DNA of 64,000 nt from Companilactobacillus farciminis KCTC 3681 = DSM 20184 (GTDB lineage: Bacteria; Bacillota; Bacilli; Lactobacillales; Lactobacillaceae): NCBI RefSeq assembly GCF_002706745.1, contig NZ_CP017702.1:2170001-2234000 (forward strand), written 5' to 3'. How positions within the stretch are numbered: position 1 is the first letter of the stretch; the number at the start of each line of letters is the position of its first letter. Made by a program: the position numbers and the translations under genes. Shown in pieces: positions 33,403-41,127 of the stretch. The notes beneath the pieces are model-generated. The model saw only the letters and a program-made list of their open reading frames with translations, was not told where the DNA came from and made no database searches.

Positions 33403-34606
33403 AATCGCTCACCTCGTTTCCTGCAAGGGCACCAAGTACGGCACCACGAACAATGATTCCTTTCAATTGTTTCTTGTCGTTAACAACGGCAAATGGAATA
33501 CCTGTTTGTGAGATATCATCCATCAAGTCTGAGATTGGAGTATCTTCTTCTGTTGTAGGAACTTTGGTTTGAATAATAGGTGTAATATCCCCTTTCTTCT
33601 CACGAACTAATTTAATCACGTCATTGGCATCAACGACACCAATCAATTTACGTTCGTTGTTGACGATATAAGCTGTTGAAACTTCGTTAGCTTTCATCAT
33701 CTTCAAGGTCAAACGTGGACCAGCTTTTTCAATGTTGATAGTCATTGGACGGATCATAACGTTACCAGCAGTAAGAACTTTACTTCTATCAACGTTTTCA
33801 ATGAAGTTTTCAACATATTCATTAGCTGGGTGAGTCAAAATATCTTCCGGTGTACCAGTTTGAATAACACGAGCATCCTTCATGATCATAATACGGTCAC
33901 CGATCTTCAAAGCTTCATTCAAATCGTGACTGATGAAGATAATAGTCTTGTGCAATCTATCTTGGATATCCAAAAGTTGATCTTGCATGTCGGTTCTGTT
34001 CAAAGGATCCAAGGCTGAAAAGGCCTCATCCATCAATAGTATTTCGGGGTCGTTGGCTAATGCACGAGCTAAACCAACACGTTGTTGCATACCACCTGAT
34101 AGTTGATCAGGATACTCATTGTTGTAACCTGTAATACCGACTGTTTCTAGTGCTTCATTGGCTTTCTTTTCACGAGTATCTTTATCTACTCCTTGAATTT
34201 CCAAACCATATTCGGCATTTTCCAAAATTGTTCTGTTAGGTAACAAACCAAAGTTTTGGAAAACCATACTCATTTTCTTACGACGAACATCACGAAGCTT
34301 CTTCTTATCCATCTTCATTAGATTTTCGCCATCAATCAAAACTTCACCCTCTGTAGGCTCGATAAGACGATTGATCATTCTTACCAATGTTGACTTACCA
34401 CTACCAGATAGACCCATGATAACGAAAATTTCACCATCATAAATTTTGAAATCCGCACGGTCTACACCGACTGTGGCACCTGTTTCTTTGAGAATTTCTG
34501 ATTTATCTTTTCCTTGTCTGCTTAACTCTTTGGCTTTGGCGATTCTCTTACCAAAGATTTTTGTTAGGTTTTTGACTTCTACTTTTGTACTTTTATTAGT
34601 ACTCAT
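33395..34606 (-). CDS. opuAA: Glycine betaine/carnitine ABC transporter ATPase with CBS pair
   Basis: A 403-residue ProV/OpuAA protein starting MSTNKSTKVEVKNLTKIFGK. The extended N-terminal region AKELSRQGKDKSEILKETGA is family specific. Walker A is GLSGSGKSTL, signature LSGGMQQRVGLARAL, Walker B ILLMDEAFSALDP and H-loop FISHDLNEA. Two CBS domains follow (about 290-400), which in OpuA sense ionic strength or c-di-AMP. The ATG at 34606 is preferred since GGGGGA lies between it and the upstream in-frame codon. First gene of the operon. Confidence 0.95.
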   Translation of the reverse strand: MSTNKSTKVEVKNLTKIFGKRIAKAKELSRQGKDKSEILKETGATVGVDRADFKIYDGEIFVIMGLSGSGKSTLVRMINRLIEPTEGEVLIDGENLMKMDKKKLRDVRRKKMSMVFQNFGLLPNRTILENAEYGLEIQGVDKDTREKKANEALETVGITGYNNEYPDQLSGGMQQRVGLARALANDPEILLMDEAFSALDPLNRTDMQDQLLDIQDRLHKTIIFISHDLNEALKIGDRIMIMKDARVIQTGTPEDILTHPANEYVENFIENVDRSKVLTAGNVMIRPMTINIEKAGPRLTLKMMKANEVSTAYIVNNERKLIGVVDANDVIKLVREKKGDITPIIQTKVPTTEEDTPISDLMDDISQTGIPFAVVNDKKQLKGIIVRGAVLGALAGNEVSDFE

Positions 34607-34663
34607 TAAATCCCCCATTCTTGGAATTGATTAAACTTACTTTTATGCTCAATATTTAGAAAT

Positions 34664-34697
34664 AAAAAAGCTGTTATTTAACAATAGAGAAATAACA
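34664..34697 (-). promoter_or_regulatory. Leader hairpin upstream of opuAA (possible attenuator)
   Basis: Minus strand TGTTATTT, 10-base loop, AAATAACA, then GC and six T, about 60 bases before the opuAA start. It looks like a weak terminator inside the leader. A TTTGC-ATAA-GCAAA dyad at 34726-34739 lies just upstream. Confidence 0.4.
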
Positions 34698-34769
34698 ACG
34701 ACCCTTATAACCCTAACAAATATATTTTGCTTATGCAAATTATTACTTTTATTGTAAGCAGTTTATTCC

Positions 34770-34804
34770 AAAAAAAATCTCCTATTCGCGAATTGGAATA
34801 GGAG
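34770..34804 (-). terminator. Terminator of acd-etfBA
   Basis: Minus strand CTCCTATTC/GAATAGGAG with eight T, 12 bases after the etfA stop. Confidence 0.9.
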
Positions 34805-34815
34805 ACGTATTGTAG

Positions 34816-35784
34816 TTATAGTATAGCTTCAAGCGACTTAGCGAATTCTTGAGCATTCCCCACAAAAAAATAATCTGAATGCTTAAAAATTTGTGCGTTT
34901 TTATCCGTATTAATCGAAACAACGACCTTGGCATTTGATATTCCAGAAGTGTATTGAACCGCTCCAGAAATTCCCAAATTGATCAACAAATCAGGGGCGA
35001 TGGTTTGACCACTTTGGCCAATTTGGTCAGTAATTGTAAATTCATCCAAATCAGTCAATGGACGAGTTACACCAAGACTTGCATTTAACTTCTTAGATAA
35101 GTTTTTGGCAACGTCGATATCCTTAGATGTTTTACTACCACGACCGATTGCAACGACGCGTTTTGCTTGCTTAATATCCTTAGCTTTTTGAACAGGTAAA
35201 ACACGACTTTTTATTTGTAATTGGTCGTCTTTCTTCCATAATATGTTGGAAATAGTTTCCATTTGCAAATTAGGATTAATTTTCTTTTCGGCACTGAAAA
35301 TATTGGGACGTGCTGTGACCATCTGGGGACGACAATCTGGAATCGTAATCTCACACATAATATTGTCACCATATGAAGGTTTCGTTTGTACCAATAAATC
35401 GTCTTCAAAGTGCAAATCCAAACAATCAGCAGTTAAACCCGTTTGTAAACGTGCTTGCAATCTTGGAGCAATCGAACGACCGGCAACTGTAGCTGGGAAG
35501 ATCAAAGTATTAGGAGTGCCTTTTTGCTTAATCAAATCAGCTAAAGCATCCGTAATTTCTAAATCATCCCCTGAAGCCAAAGCATCATCTTTAATAGTAA
35601 TAATCTTGTCTGGACCGTAGGCACTCAAGACTTCTTCCAAATTGGCAACAGCTTTTTCTATCAGAACGACTACTACTGGATCATGACTAATTTGATTCAT
35701 CTTAGTAATTAATTGAAAAGTAACCGGATTGATTTCATTTAAATCATTTTCTGCAAAAATCCAATTTTCTTTTATAACTGTCAT
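34816..35784 (-). CDS. etfA: Electron transfer flavoprotein alpha subunit
   Basis: A 322-residue EtfA/FixB protein. The C-terminal FAD domain carries VVAIGRGSKTSKDIDVAKNL, then GVTRPLTDLDEFT, DQIGQSGQTIAPDLLINLG, ISGAVQYTSGISNAKVVVSI and NTDKNAQIFKHSDYFFVGNA, all standard. The N-terminal ~180 residues form the alpha/beta domain. With EtfB it passes electrons from the acyl-CoA dehydrogenase encoded upstream. It starts directly after the etfB stop. No ETF:quinone oxidoreductase (fixC) is in this window. Confidence 0.95.
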   Translation of the reverse strand: MTVIKENWIFAENDLNEINPVTFQLITKMNQISHDPVVVVLIEKAVANLEEVLSAYGPDKIITIKDDALASGDDLEITDALADLIKQKGTPNTLIFPATVAGRSIAPRLQARLQTGLTADCLDLHFEDDLLVQTKPSYGDNIMCEITIPDCRPQMVTARPNIFSAEKKINPNLQMETISNILWKKDDQLQIKSRVLPVQKAKDIKQAKRVVAIGRGSKTSKDIDVAKNLSKKLNASLGVTRPLTDLDEFTITDQIGQSGQTIAPDLLINLGISGAVQYTSGISNAKVVVSINTDKNAQIFKHSDYFFVGNAQEFAKSLEAIL

Positions 35785-36582
35785 CTATTTGTCCTCCGTC
35801 AAAATATTCTTCTGCTTCAAAATATCAACTAGTTCACGAGCAGCTGTAACTGGGTCATCAGACAAACGATGATTTTTCTTAGCAACTTTTTTAGGCTCTG
35901 AAATTGAACGAACAATTGTCGGAGAACCAGCTTGTCCAACTCGTTGTTCGTCCAAATTCAAATCACTAGCATGCCAAGTAATGATAGGTTTGTCAAAACT
36001 CTTAGCAATTTCAACGACATTAGTATATTTGGGACTATTAGCTTTGTCAGTGGCTGTTAGGAGAATCGGTAATTTAGCAGTGATGGTTTGCTCGACATTT
36101 TCCAATTTACGATCAATTACCAAATGATCTTCAAAGGCCTCAATCTTATCAGCATAAGTAACTTGAGGAACGCCAAGCATTTCAGCGATGATTGGGCCTA
36201 CTTGACCAGTGTCAGCATCAACTGACTGTTGTCCTACCAACACTAAGTCAACCCCACCAATTTTTTTGATAGCTTCACCTAGTACATATGCAGTTGCTAG
36301 AGTATCCGCACCAGCGAAAGCACGATCCGACAAAAGAACGGCTTTATCAGCACCAAGAGCCAATGTTTCTTGCAAGGAAACAGCAAAATCATCTGGGCCC
36401 ATGGACAAAGTAATAACTTCTCCGCCAACTTTATCTCTAATCATTAAAGCTGCTTGTAGGGCGTGCAAATCATAAGAATTGATAACACCACCTAGGCCAC
36501 GTCGATCAATATTTTTAGTTTTTTCATTAATTTTGACGTTTGTCGTTTCAGGAACTTGTTTAATACCAACAACTATTTTCAT
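35785..36582 (-). CDS. etfB: Electron transfer flavoprotein beta subunit
   Basis: A 265-residue EtfB/FixA protein. Start MKIVVGIKQVPETTNVKINE and GVINSYDLHALQAALMIRD are family signatures; the AMP/FAD site region includes VDLVLVGQQSVDADTGQVGP. It pairs with EtfA. CCTAGGAGG precedes the ATG. It sits between acd and etfA with short gaps, giving the operon acd-etfB-etfA. In lactobacilli without beta-oxidation such a set is unusual; the electron donor or acceptor is unclear. Confidence 0.95.
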   Translation of the reverse strand: MKIVVGIKQVPETTNVKINEKTKNIDRRGLGGVINSYDLHALQAALMIRDKVGGEVITLSMGPDDFAVSLQETLALGADKAVLLSDRAFAGADTLATAYVLGEAIKKIGGVDLVLVGQQSVDADTGQVGPIIAEMLGVPQVTYADKIEAFEDHLVIDRKLENVEQTITAKLPILLTATDKANSPKYTNVVEIAKSFDKPIITWHASDLNLDEQRVGQAGSPTIVRSISEPKKVAKKNHRLSDDPVTAARELVDILKQKNILTEDK

Positions 36583-36591
36583 AACTTCCTC

Positions 36592-37716
36592 CTAGGCTCT
36601 ATTCTTTGCTTCAATCAAAGCAATCTCTGTCCGCATCTTTTCAACTGTACCTTCTGCTAATTCCATCGCTCTGGCATCCCTGATCAAATGTTCAACCGGA
36701 TAATCCAAACTATAACCATAGCCACCCAAAATCTGTAAGGCATCAGCACCGGATTTAACGGCGCTTCGACTTCCATATGCTTTAGCCATGGCAGCCTCCT
36801 CTTCGTAATCTTGACGATTGTCTTTTAACCAAGCAGCTTTTTGGTAAAGCAGTTTAGTAGTCTCTTTGGCAATGGCAATATCAGCAACTTTTCTTTGAAT
36901 ACCTTGCATTTGAATGATTGGTGTATCAATAGCTTTTCTATGCGTTGCGTAATCTGTTACTATATCTAACTCGTGTTCCATGATGCCGGTCAAAACAGCT
37001 CCCATCAAAACTCGCGCATCATTGTGAGCACTGTCACCGATTTCTTTACCCATACCGACTTTACCTAACAAGTGATTCTCATCAACTTCGATGTTGTTCA
37101 TGACGATTTCGCCAACTGGAACACCCGTCAAACCTAAGAAGTTCTCTTGCTTACCAAATTCAAAGCCTTCCATATCTTTATCGACAACGAAGAAAGACAA
37201 TTCTTCCGGTGCAGTTTTGACAAGAACACAATAGATTTCTGCTAGTCCACCATTCGTAATCATGATCTTGTCGCCATTAATAATCCACTTGTCACCAACG
37301 TGTTCTGCATGTGAGTTAATTCCTAAAGGATTAGAGCCACCACTAGGTTCAGTCATTGAAAAAGCAATAATTCGTGATTTTGCTTGAGGTAAATACTCAT
37401 CTTTTAGAGCCTGGTTACCAAACTTAACGATTTGATCAATCGACTTGAAGTGACCTTCCAAAGTGACTGCCAAACTAGCATTGCCACGAGCAATCTCATT
37501 GATCATCTCAGCAGTAGTTGAACCATCAAATCCTGCCCCACCGTATTCTTTAGGTAACATTGTACTTAGCAAATCTGTTTTCTTTATTTTGTTCAACAAG
37601 TCATTTACATATGATCTAGTGTGATCAATTTCCATATCAAATGGTGCTACTTCATTTTCTGTGAATGATTTAACCATTCGTAAGAGGATTTCTCTACTCG
37701 TCTTATTTTGATCCAT
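36592..37716 (-). CDS. Acyl-CoA dehydrogenase (CaiA/short-chain type)
   Basis: From the ATG at 37716 (GGAGAG upstream) a 374-residue flavoenzyme. FAD and substrate motifs: LPKEYGGAGFDGSTTAEMIN, FSMTEPSGGSNPLGI, KIMITNGGLAEIYCVL, then DARVLMGAVLTGIMEHELDI, and the C-terminal QILGGYGYSLDYPVEHLIRD followed by RDARAMELAEGT (base-region Glu). It oxidises or reduces the C2-C3 bond of an acyl-CoA with ETF as redox partner. Next to a betaine/carnitine transporter, a CaiA-like crotonobetainyl-CoA reductase is one option; caiB/C/D genes are absent here. Confidence 0.9.
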   Translation of the reverse strand: MDQNKTSREILLRMVKSFTENEVAPFDMEIDHTRSYVNDLLNKIKKTDLLSTMLPKEYGGAGFDGSTTAEMINEIARGNASLAVTLEGHFKSIDQIVKFGNQALKDEYLPQAKSRIIAFSMTEPSGGSNPLGINSHAEHVGDKWIINGDKIMITNGGLAEIYCVLVKTAPEELSFFVVDKDMEGFEFGKQENFLGLTGVPVGEIVMNNIEVDENHLLGKVGMGKEIGDSAHNDARVLMGAVLTGIMEHELDIVTDYATHRKAIDTPIIQMQGIQRKVADIAIAKETTKLLYQKAAWLKDNRQDYEEEAAMAKAYGSRSAVKSGADALQILGGYGYSLDYPVEHLIRDARAMELAEGTVEKMRTEIALIEAKNRA

Positions 37717-37756
37717 AATGCTCTCCTTGCATGTTAATTTTTTCACATATAAGTAT

Positions 37757-37804
37757 AAAAAAATACCAAACTAATCTATCTAGCCACATGATATATTAGT
37801 TTGG
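37757..37804 (-). terminator. Terminator after merR, upstream of acd
   Basis: Minus strand CCAAACTAAT, 19-base loop, ATTAGTTTGG (perfect 10-base arms), then TATTTTTTTA. It lies between the MerR stop and the acd start, so either merR is terminated here or acd is attenuated. Confidence 0.75.
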
Positions 37805-37859
37805 ATATAAAGTAAATATAATAATATTATATATAGACAATTATTTATCTATATCAAAG

Positions 37860-38282
37860 CTAAGGCTTATCCAAATGCATTTCTTCCTTAACGTACTTTT
37901 CTGTACCATCATTGGTTGCCTTACCATAGTATTCACATTTAAAATTGATGACATCCAGCGTTTCTTGTAGTTGGCGCATTTGTTCTTGAACTGACAAACG
38001 TAACTGTAAGAACATATCAAAACGCTCTTGCAACGAATCATCGCCTTCAGTTGTCCATTTGATAAATTGTTTGATTTCTTTTATTGGCATCCCAGCATTT
38101 TTCACACACTCAACTATTTGTAACGTGCCTAAATTCTCTTCGGTAAAGCGACGTACTCCAGCAGCGTTCTTATTTAAATTAGGAATCAAGCCTTCTTTGT
38201 CATAGTAGCGTAGTGTGGGAACTGATAAACCGAATTTTTCAGCCACTTCACCAATTGAATAAGTAGTTTCTATTTCTTGCAT
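37860..38282 (-). CDS. MerR family regulator (AdhR/NmlR-like)
   Basis: A 140-residue MerR protein. DNA-binding domain: YSIGEVAEKFGLSVPTLRYY, then DKEGLIPNLNKNAAGVRRFT, followed by the long dimer helix (RFDMFLQLRLSVQEQMRQLQ). No C-terminal metal-binding Cys cluster is present, as in the aldehyde- or redox-responsive AdhR/NmlR group. AAGGAG precedes the ATG. A TAAAGTTAACTTAA dyad at 38310-38323 in its promoter region resembles operators of that group. It lies upstream of acd-etfBA on the same strand and may control it. Confidence 0.88.
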   Translation of the reverse strand: MQEIETTYSIGEVAEKFGLSVPTLRYYDKEGLIPNLNKNAAGVRRFTEENLGTLQIVECVKNAGMPIKEIKQFIKWTTEGDDSLQERFDMFLQLRLSVQEQMRQLQETLDVINFKCEYYGKATNDGTEKYVKEEMHLDKP

Positions 38283-38309
38283 AATGATCTCCTTAATTTT
38301 TCATTGACC

Positions 38310-38323
38310 TAAAGTTAACTTAA
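38310..38323. promoter_or_regulatory. Candidate MerR-family operator
   Basis: TAAAGTTAACTTAA, near-perfect dyad centred on GTTAAC, between TTGACC and the merR ribosome site. NmlR/AdhR-type operators have a similar AAGTTAACTT core. Confidence 0.5.
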
Positions 38324-38352
38324 TGTTTAGTGTTGATAATAACATTTATACA

Positions 38353-38386
38353 CAAAAAAAGCCTCTCTGACCATTCAGAGAGGCTT
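38353..38386 (-). terminator. Terminator of dltXABCD
   Basis: Minus strand AAGCCTCTCTGA/TCAGAGAGGCTT with a 4-base loop and T-run, ten bases after the dltD stop. Confidence 0.92.
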
Positions 38387-38395
38387 CTTCGATTC

Positions 38396-39652
38396 TTAAA
38401 ATTGATTATCACTAGCCCATTTATTAGTTAAGAAGTAACTATTCATGTGATACTGTGTATTCTCGGGGTTAGCTTTCTTAGTTTGATAGTAACCTTTGAG
38501 GTCCTTATCTAACATTAACCAGCCACGCCAACCCATGTGAATCGTATCTTCGGCGATGTAGTTAGGATTCTTAACGTTTGATAAATCTACGATATTATTG
38601 AAACCTTGGGACTTCAATTGATATTTGATCTTTTTATCAAAATTAGTAATGGAACTCATTGGCATGCCAGTATATTTAACCCAGTAAGGATTGATTGGTT
38701 GAATGACGAACATTACTTCAGTCTTATTTTGAGCAAACATATATAGCAATGCTTGAAAATCATTATATTCTGGGGAACGCGTATAAGTTACATGTCTGTG
38801 CGCATTCTTATACTTAACGATTCTCTTTTTTAATTCTTTCTTGTAAAAAGAATTACCAATTTGCAAATCATTATCAGTTGAATGTTTCTTTGCCAACTTA
38901 GTAGCTAGTTTGTTTAAATGCTTGTAATCATAAGTATCTGGCAATTGACTAGCTGCTTTGTTGATCATATTTTGATGATCATTCATCGAAAGTGCTCCAA
39001 AGAGGTTATCCTGACTCTGCAAACTTGCACGGGAGACTCGTTTAATGTACATCCGTTGAAAATTAGTAATCTGTTGACCCTTGGAAATACGTTCTAAGGC
39101 GCCATCTTCAATCGGACCTTTGCTAACACCCAGATCAAGTACTCGATTAGCAATGTATTTGTTCATCGCTTTATCACCATGATCTGAATTTAAAATAAAT
39201 CCGGTCAATTGCAATGGTGATAAGAAGTATTTGAAAGCGTCGGAAGGAACACCGGTCTTAGTAAACCATTGTGGCGAGATAATAAAGACTGCTTTATTAC
39301 CTTTTAAATTAGACATCCCACCGACATTGAAAGCTTGAGTCAATGAAGCCGTACCAGGATTTCCTTGCAAGAATGGTTTGTTCTTCCAATGATATTTTTG
39401 CGCCATGGAAGATGGGTGGAACGGATCCATTCTAGAAAGTTCCGATGAACCAATAATAGGAATGTAGTTTTCTTTTTCGGCAGCATTCTTAACACTTTCA
39501 CCCTTTAAAACTCGCACATCCAACGAAGTGGCCGCTTGGTCGATCTTTTTAGGAGTAACAGTTTTAAAATTAATTGGTGCAAATAGAAGAATCAACAATG
39601 CAACAATAGCAACTATAACAGGTCCAAAAATCATCCATAACTTTTTTTTCAT
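38396..39652 (-). CDS. dltD: D-alanyl-lipoteichoic acid biosynthesis protein DltD
   Basis: A 418-residue membrane-anchored protein with one N-terminal TM (KLWMIFGPVIVAIVALLILL) and an extracytoplasmic SGNH-like domain. Motif IPIIGSSELSRMDPFHPSSM holds the nucleophile Ser, and EDTIHMGWRGWLMLDKD carries the catalytic Asp/His pair. It acts in the final transfer of D-Ala onto lipoteichoic acid at the outer face. Last gene of the operon, twelve bases after dltC, ending at a strong terminator. Confidence 0.95.
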   Translation of the reverse strand: MKKKLWMIFGPVIVAIVALLILLFAPINFKTVTPKKIDQAATSLDVRVLKGESVKNAAEKENYIPIIGSSELSRMDPFHPSSMAQKYHWKNKPFLQGNPGTASLTQAFNVGGMSNLKGNKAVFIISPQWFTKTGVPSDAFKYFLSPLQLTGFILNSDHGDKAMNKYIANRVLDLGVSKGPIEDGALERISKGQQITNFQRMYIKRVSRASLQSQDNLFGALSMNDHQNMINKAASQLPDTYDYKHLNKLATKLAKKHSTDNDLQIGNSFYKKELKKRIVKYKNAHRHVTYTRSPEYNDFQALLYMFAQNKTEVMFVIQPINPYWVKYTGMPMSSITNFDKKIKYQLKSQGFNNIVDLSNVKNPNYIAEDTIHMGWRGWLMLDKDLKGYYQTKKANPENTQYHMNSYFLTNKWASDNQF

Positions 39653-39663
39653 TAGTATCTACT

Positions 39664-39903
39664 CTATTCCAATTCTTGTACACGTTGAGCAATTTTATTT
39701 ACGGTTGACCATTGAGAACGGTCGAATTCTGAAACTGGTACTTGGATACCAAAGGTATCTTGTAATGTAACTAGAACTTCTACAGTTGCCATTGAATCTA
39801 GAACACCATCTTTAAATAGATCTTGATCGGCATCTGAGCCTGCGTCATCCAAACCTGTAACATCTTTTAAAATATCCACAATTTTGTTTTTAATTTCATC
39901 CAT
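39664..39903 (-). CDS. dltC: D-alanine--poly(phosphoribitol) ligase subunit 2 (carrier protein)
   Basis: A 79-residue acyl-carrier-type protein. The phosphopantetheine site is the Ser in DGVLDSMATVEVLV (about residue 37). DltA loads D-Ala onto this arm and DltB accepts it. AGGAGAG precedes the ATG. Length and sequence are typical for lactobacilli. Confidence 0.96.
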   Translation of the reverse strand: MDEIKNKIVDILKDVTGLDDAGSDADQDLFKDGVLDSMATVEVLVTLQDTFGIQVPVSEFDRSQWSTVNKIAQRVQELE

Positions 39904-39918
39904 AATAAGCTCTCCTAA

Positions 39919-41127
39919 CTAAAACCATAATTTATCTAAAATACCTGAAAAAATCATAAAACTGAAACATACAACATTGAAAGTCAAGAAAACGGCGAAC
40001 GCATGCGTAAACTTGTTGCTTGGAATACTCTTACGATGTCTCTTCTTAAATCTCAACCAAGCATCGTTAGTGATCATTGCTCCGGCGTGGAACAAACCAT
40101 AAACGATGTAATACCAAGTCTCACCATGCCAGAATCCCATGATCAAGAACAAAGTCAAGTAACCGAAGTTAGCGATATTGACACGATTCTTGATCCACTT
40201 GTGTTTGATCATTGTAAACATCAAACGCATGTAGATGAAATCACGGAACCAGAATGACAAGGTAATATGCCATCTATTCCAGAAATCCTTGATGTTCTTG
40301 GACTTAAATGGTGCCTTGAAGTTCATTGGTGTCTTGATACCCATGAAATTACTGATTGAAACGGCAAATAGTGAATATCCAGCGAAATCAAAGAACAAAT
40401 ACATACTATAAACGTACATATAAGCCACCAAAGCCCAGGAAATTCCTAATGGTGTTTCACCACGATAAGACAAAGTTAAAATTTGAATCTTTGGTAATAA
40501 TAAAGTTCCAAAGAAGTAACCGATGATGAATTTATAAGCCAAACCTTGCATCAATTTATTAACACCACTGTGCAACAATTCGACGTACTCATCACGACTA
40601 GGAACTTTTAAAACATCCTTTTGAAAACGTCTGAAACGATCAATTGGTCCTGAGGAAATGGTTGGGAAGAATAGCAAGAACCGAACGAACTCGTAAGGTT
40701 TAATATTCTTAATTGCTCCATCACGGATCTCCATGATAATTTCAACCGCTTTGAAGGTTAAATAACTGATTCCCATGAAGCCAAATAAGGAAATCGTGGC
40801 ATTTTTCAACAGTGGATCCAGTTTGACGAAGACCAGCGGCACAATCGCTAATACAACAAACGTAGTAAAGATCCAGAAATTATTGTGCTTTTTACGATAC
40901 GACAAGTAAATAAATACTAATAACATTTCGTAGAGAATGTAAAAGATCAGTGAAATTCCCTGCGACATGTTTCCACCAAAGAACGTGATCCAAAGAATTA
41001 CAACAGTTGCGAAGAAATCATAAACATGAAGTCGTTTGCCAAACCACAGTCCAATCATGATTGGCAATAATAGTAATAGTAAATAGATAAAGTAATGTGG
41101 ACTGCTATAAGGAGTAATGTTATTCAT
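39919..41127 (-). CDS. dltB: D-alanyl transfer protein DltB (MBOAT)
   Basis: A 402-residue polytopic MBOAT acyltransferase. Typical elements: FPTISSGPIDRFRRFQKDV, then FKSKNIKDFWNRWHITLSFW followed by FRDFIY, and GFWHGETWYYIVYGLFHAG with the catalytic His. It moves D-Ala from DltC across the membrane. The start overlaps the dltA stop by eight bases. All expected motifs are intact. Confidence 0.96.
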   Translation of the reverse strand: MNNITPYSSPHYFIYLLLLLLPIMIGLWFGKRLHVYDFFATVVILWITFFGGNMSQGISLIFYILYEMLLVFIYLSYRKKHNNFWIFTTFVVLAIVPLVFVKLDPLLKNATISLFGFMGISYLTFKAVEIIMEIRDGAIKNIKPYEFVRFLLFFPTISSGPIDRFRRFQKDVLKVPSRDEYVELLHSGVNKLMQGLAYKFIIGYFFGTLLLPKIQILTLSYRGETPLGISWALVAYMYVYSMYLFFDFAGYSLFAVSISNFMGIKTPMNFKAPFKSKNIKDFWNRWHITLSFWFRDFIYMRLMFTMIKHKWIKNRVNIANFGYLTLFLIMGFWHGETWYYIVYGLFHAGAMITNDAWLRFKKRHRKSIPSNKFTHAFAVFLTFNVVCFSFMIFSGILDKLWF

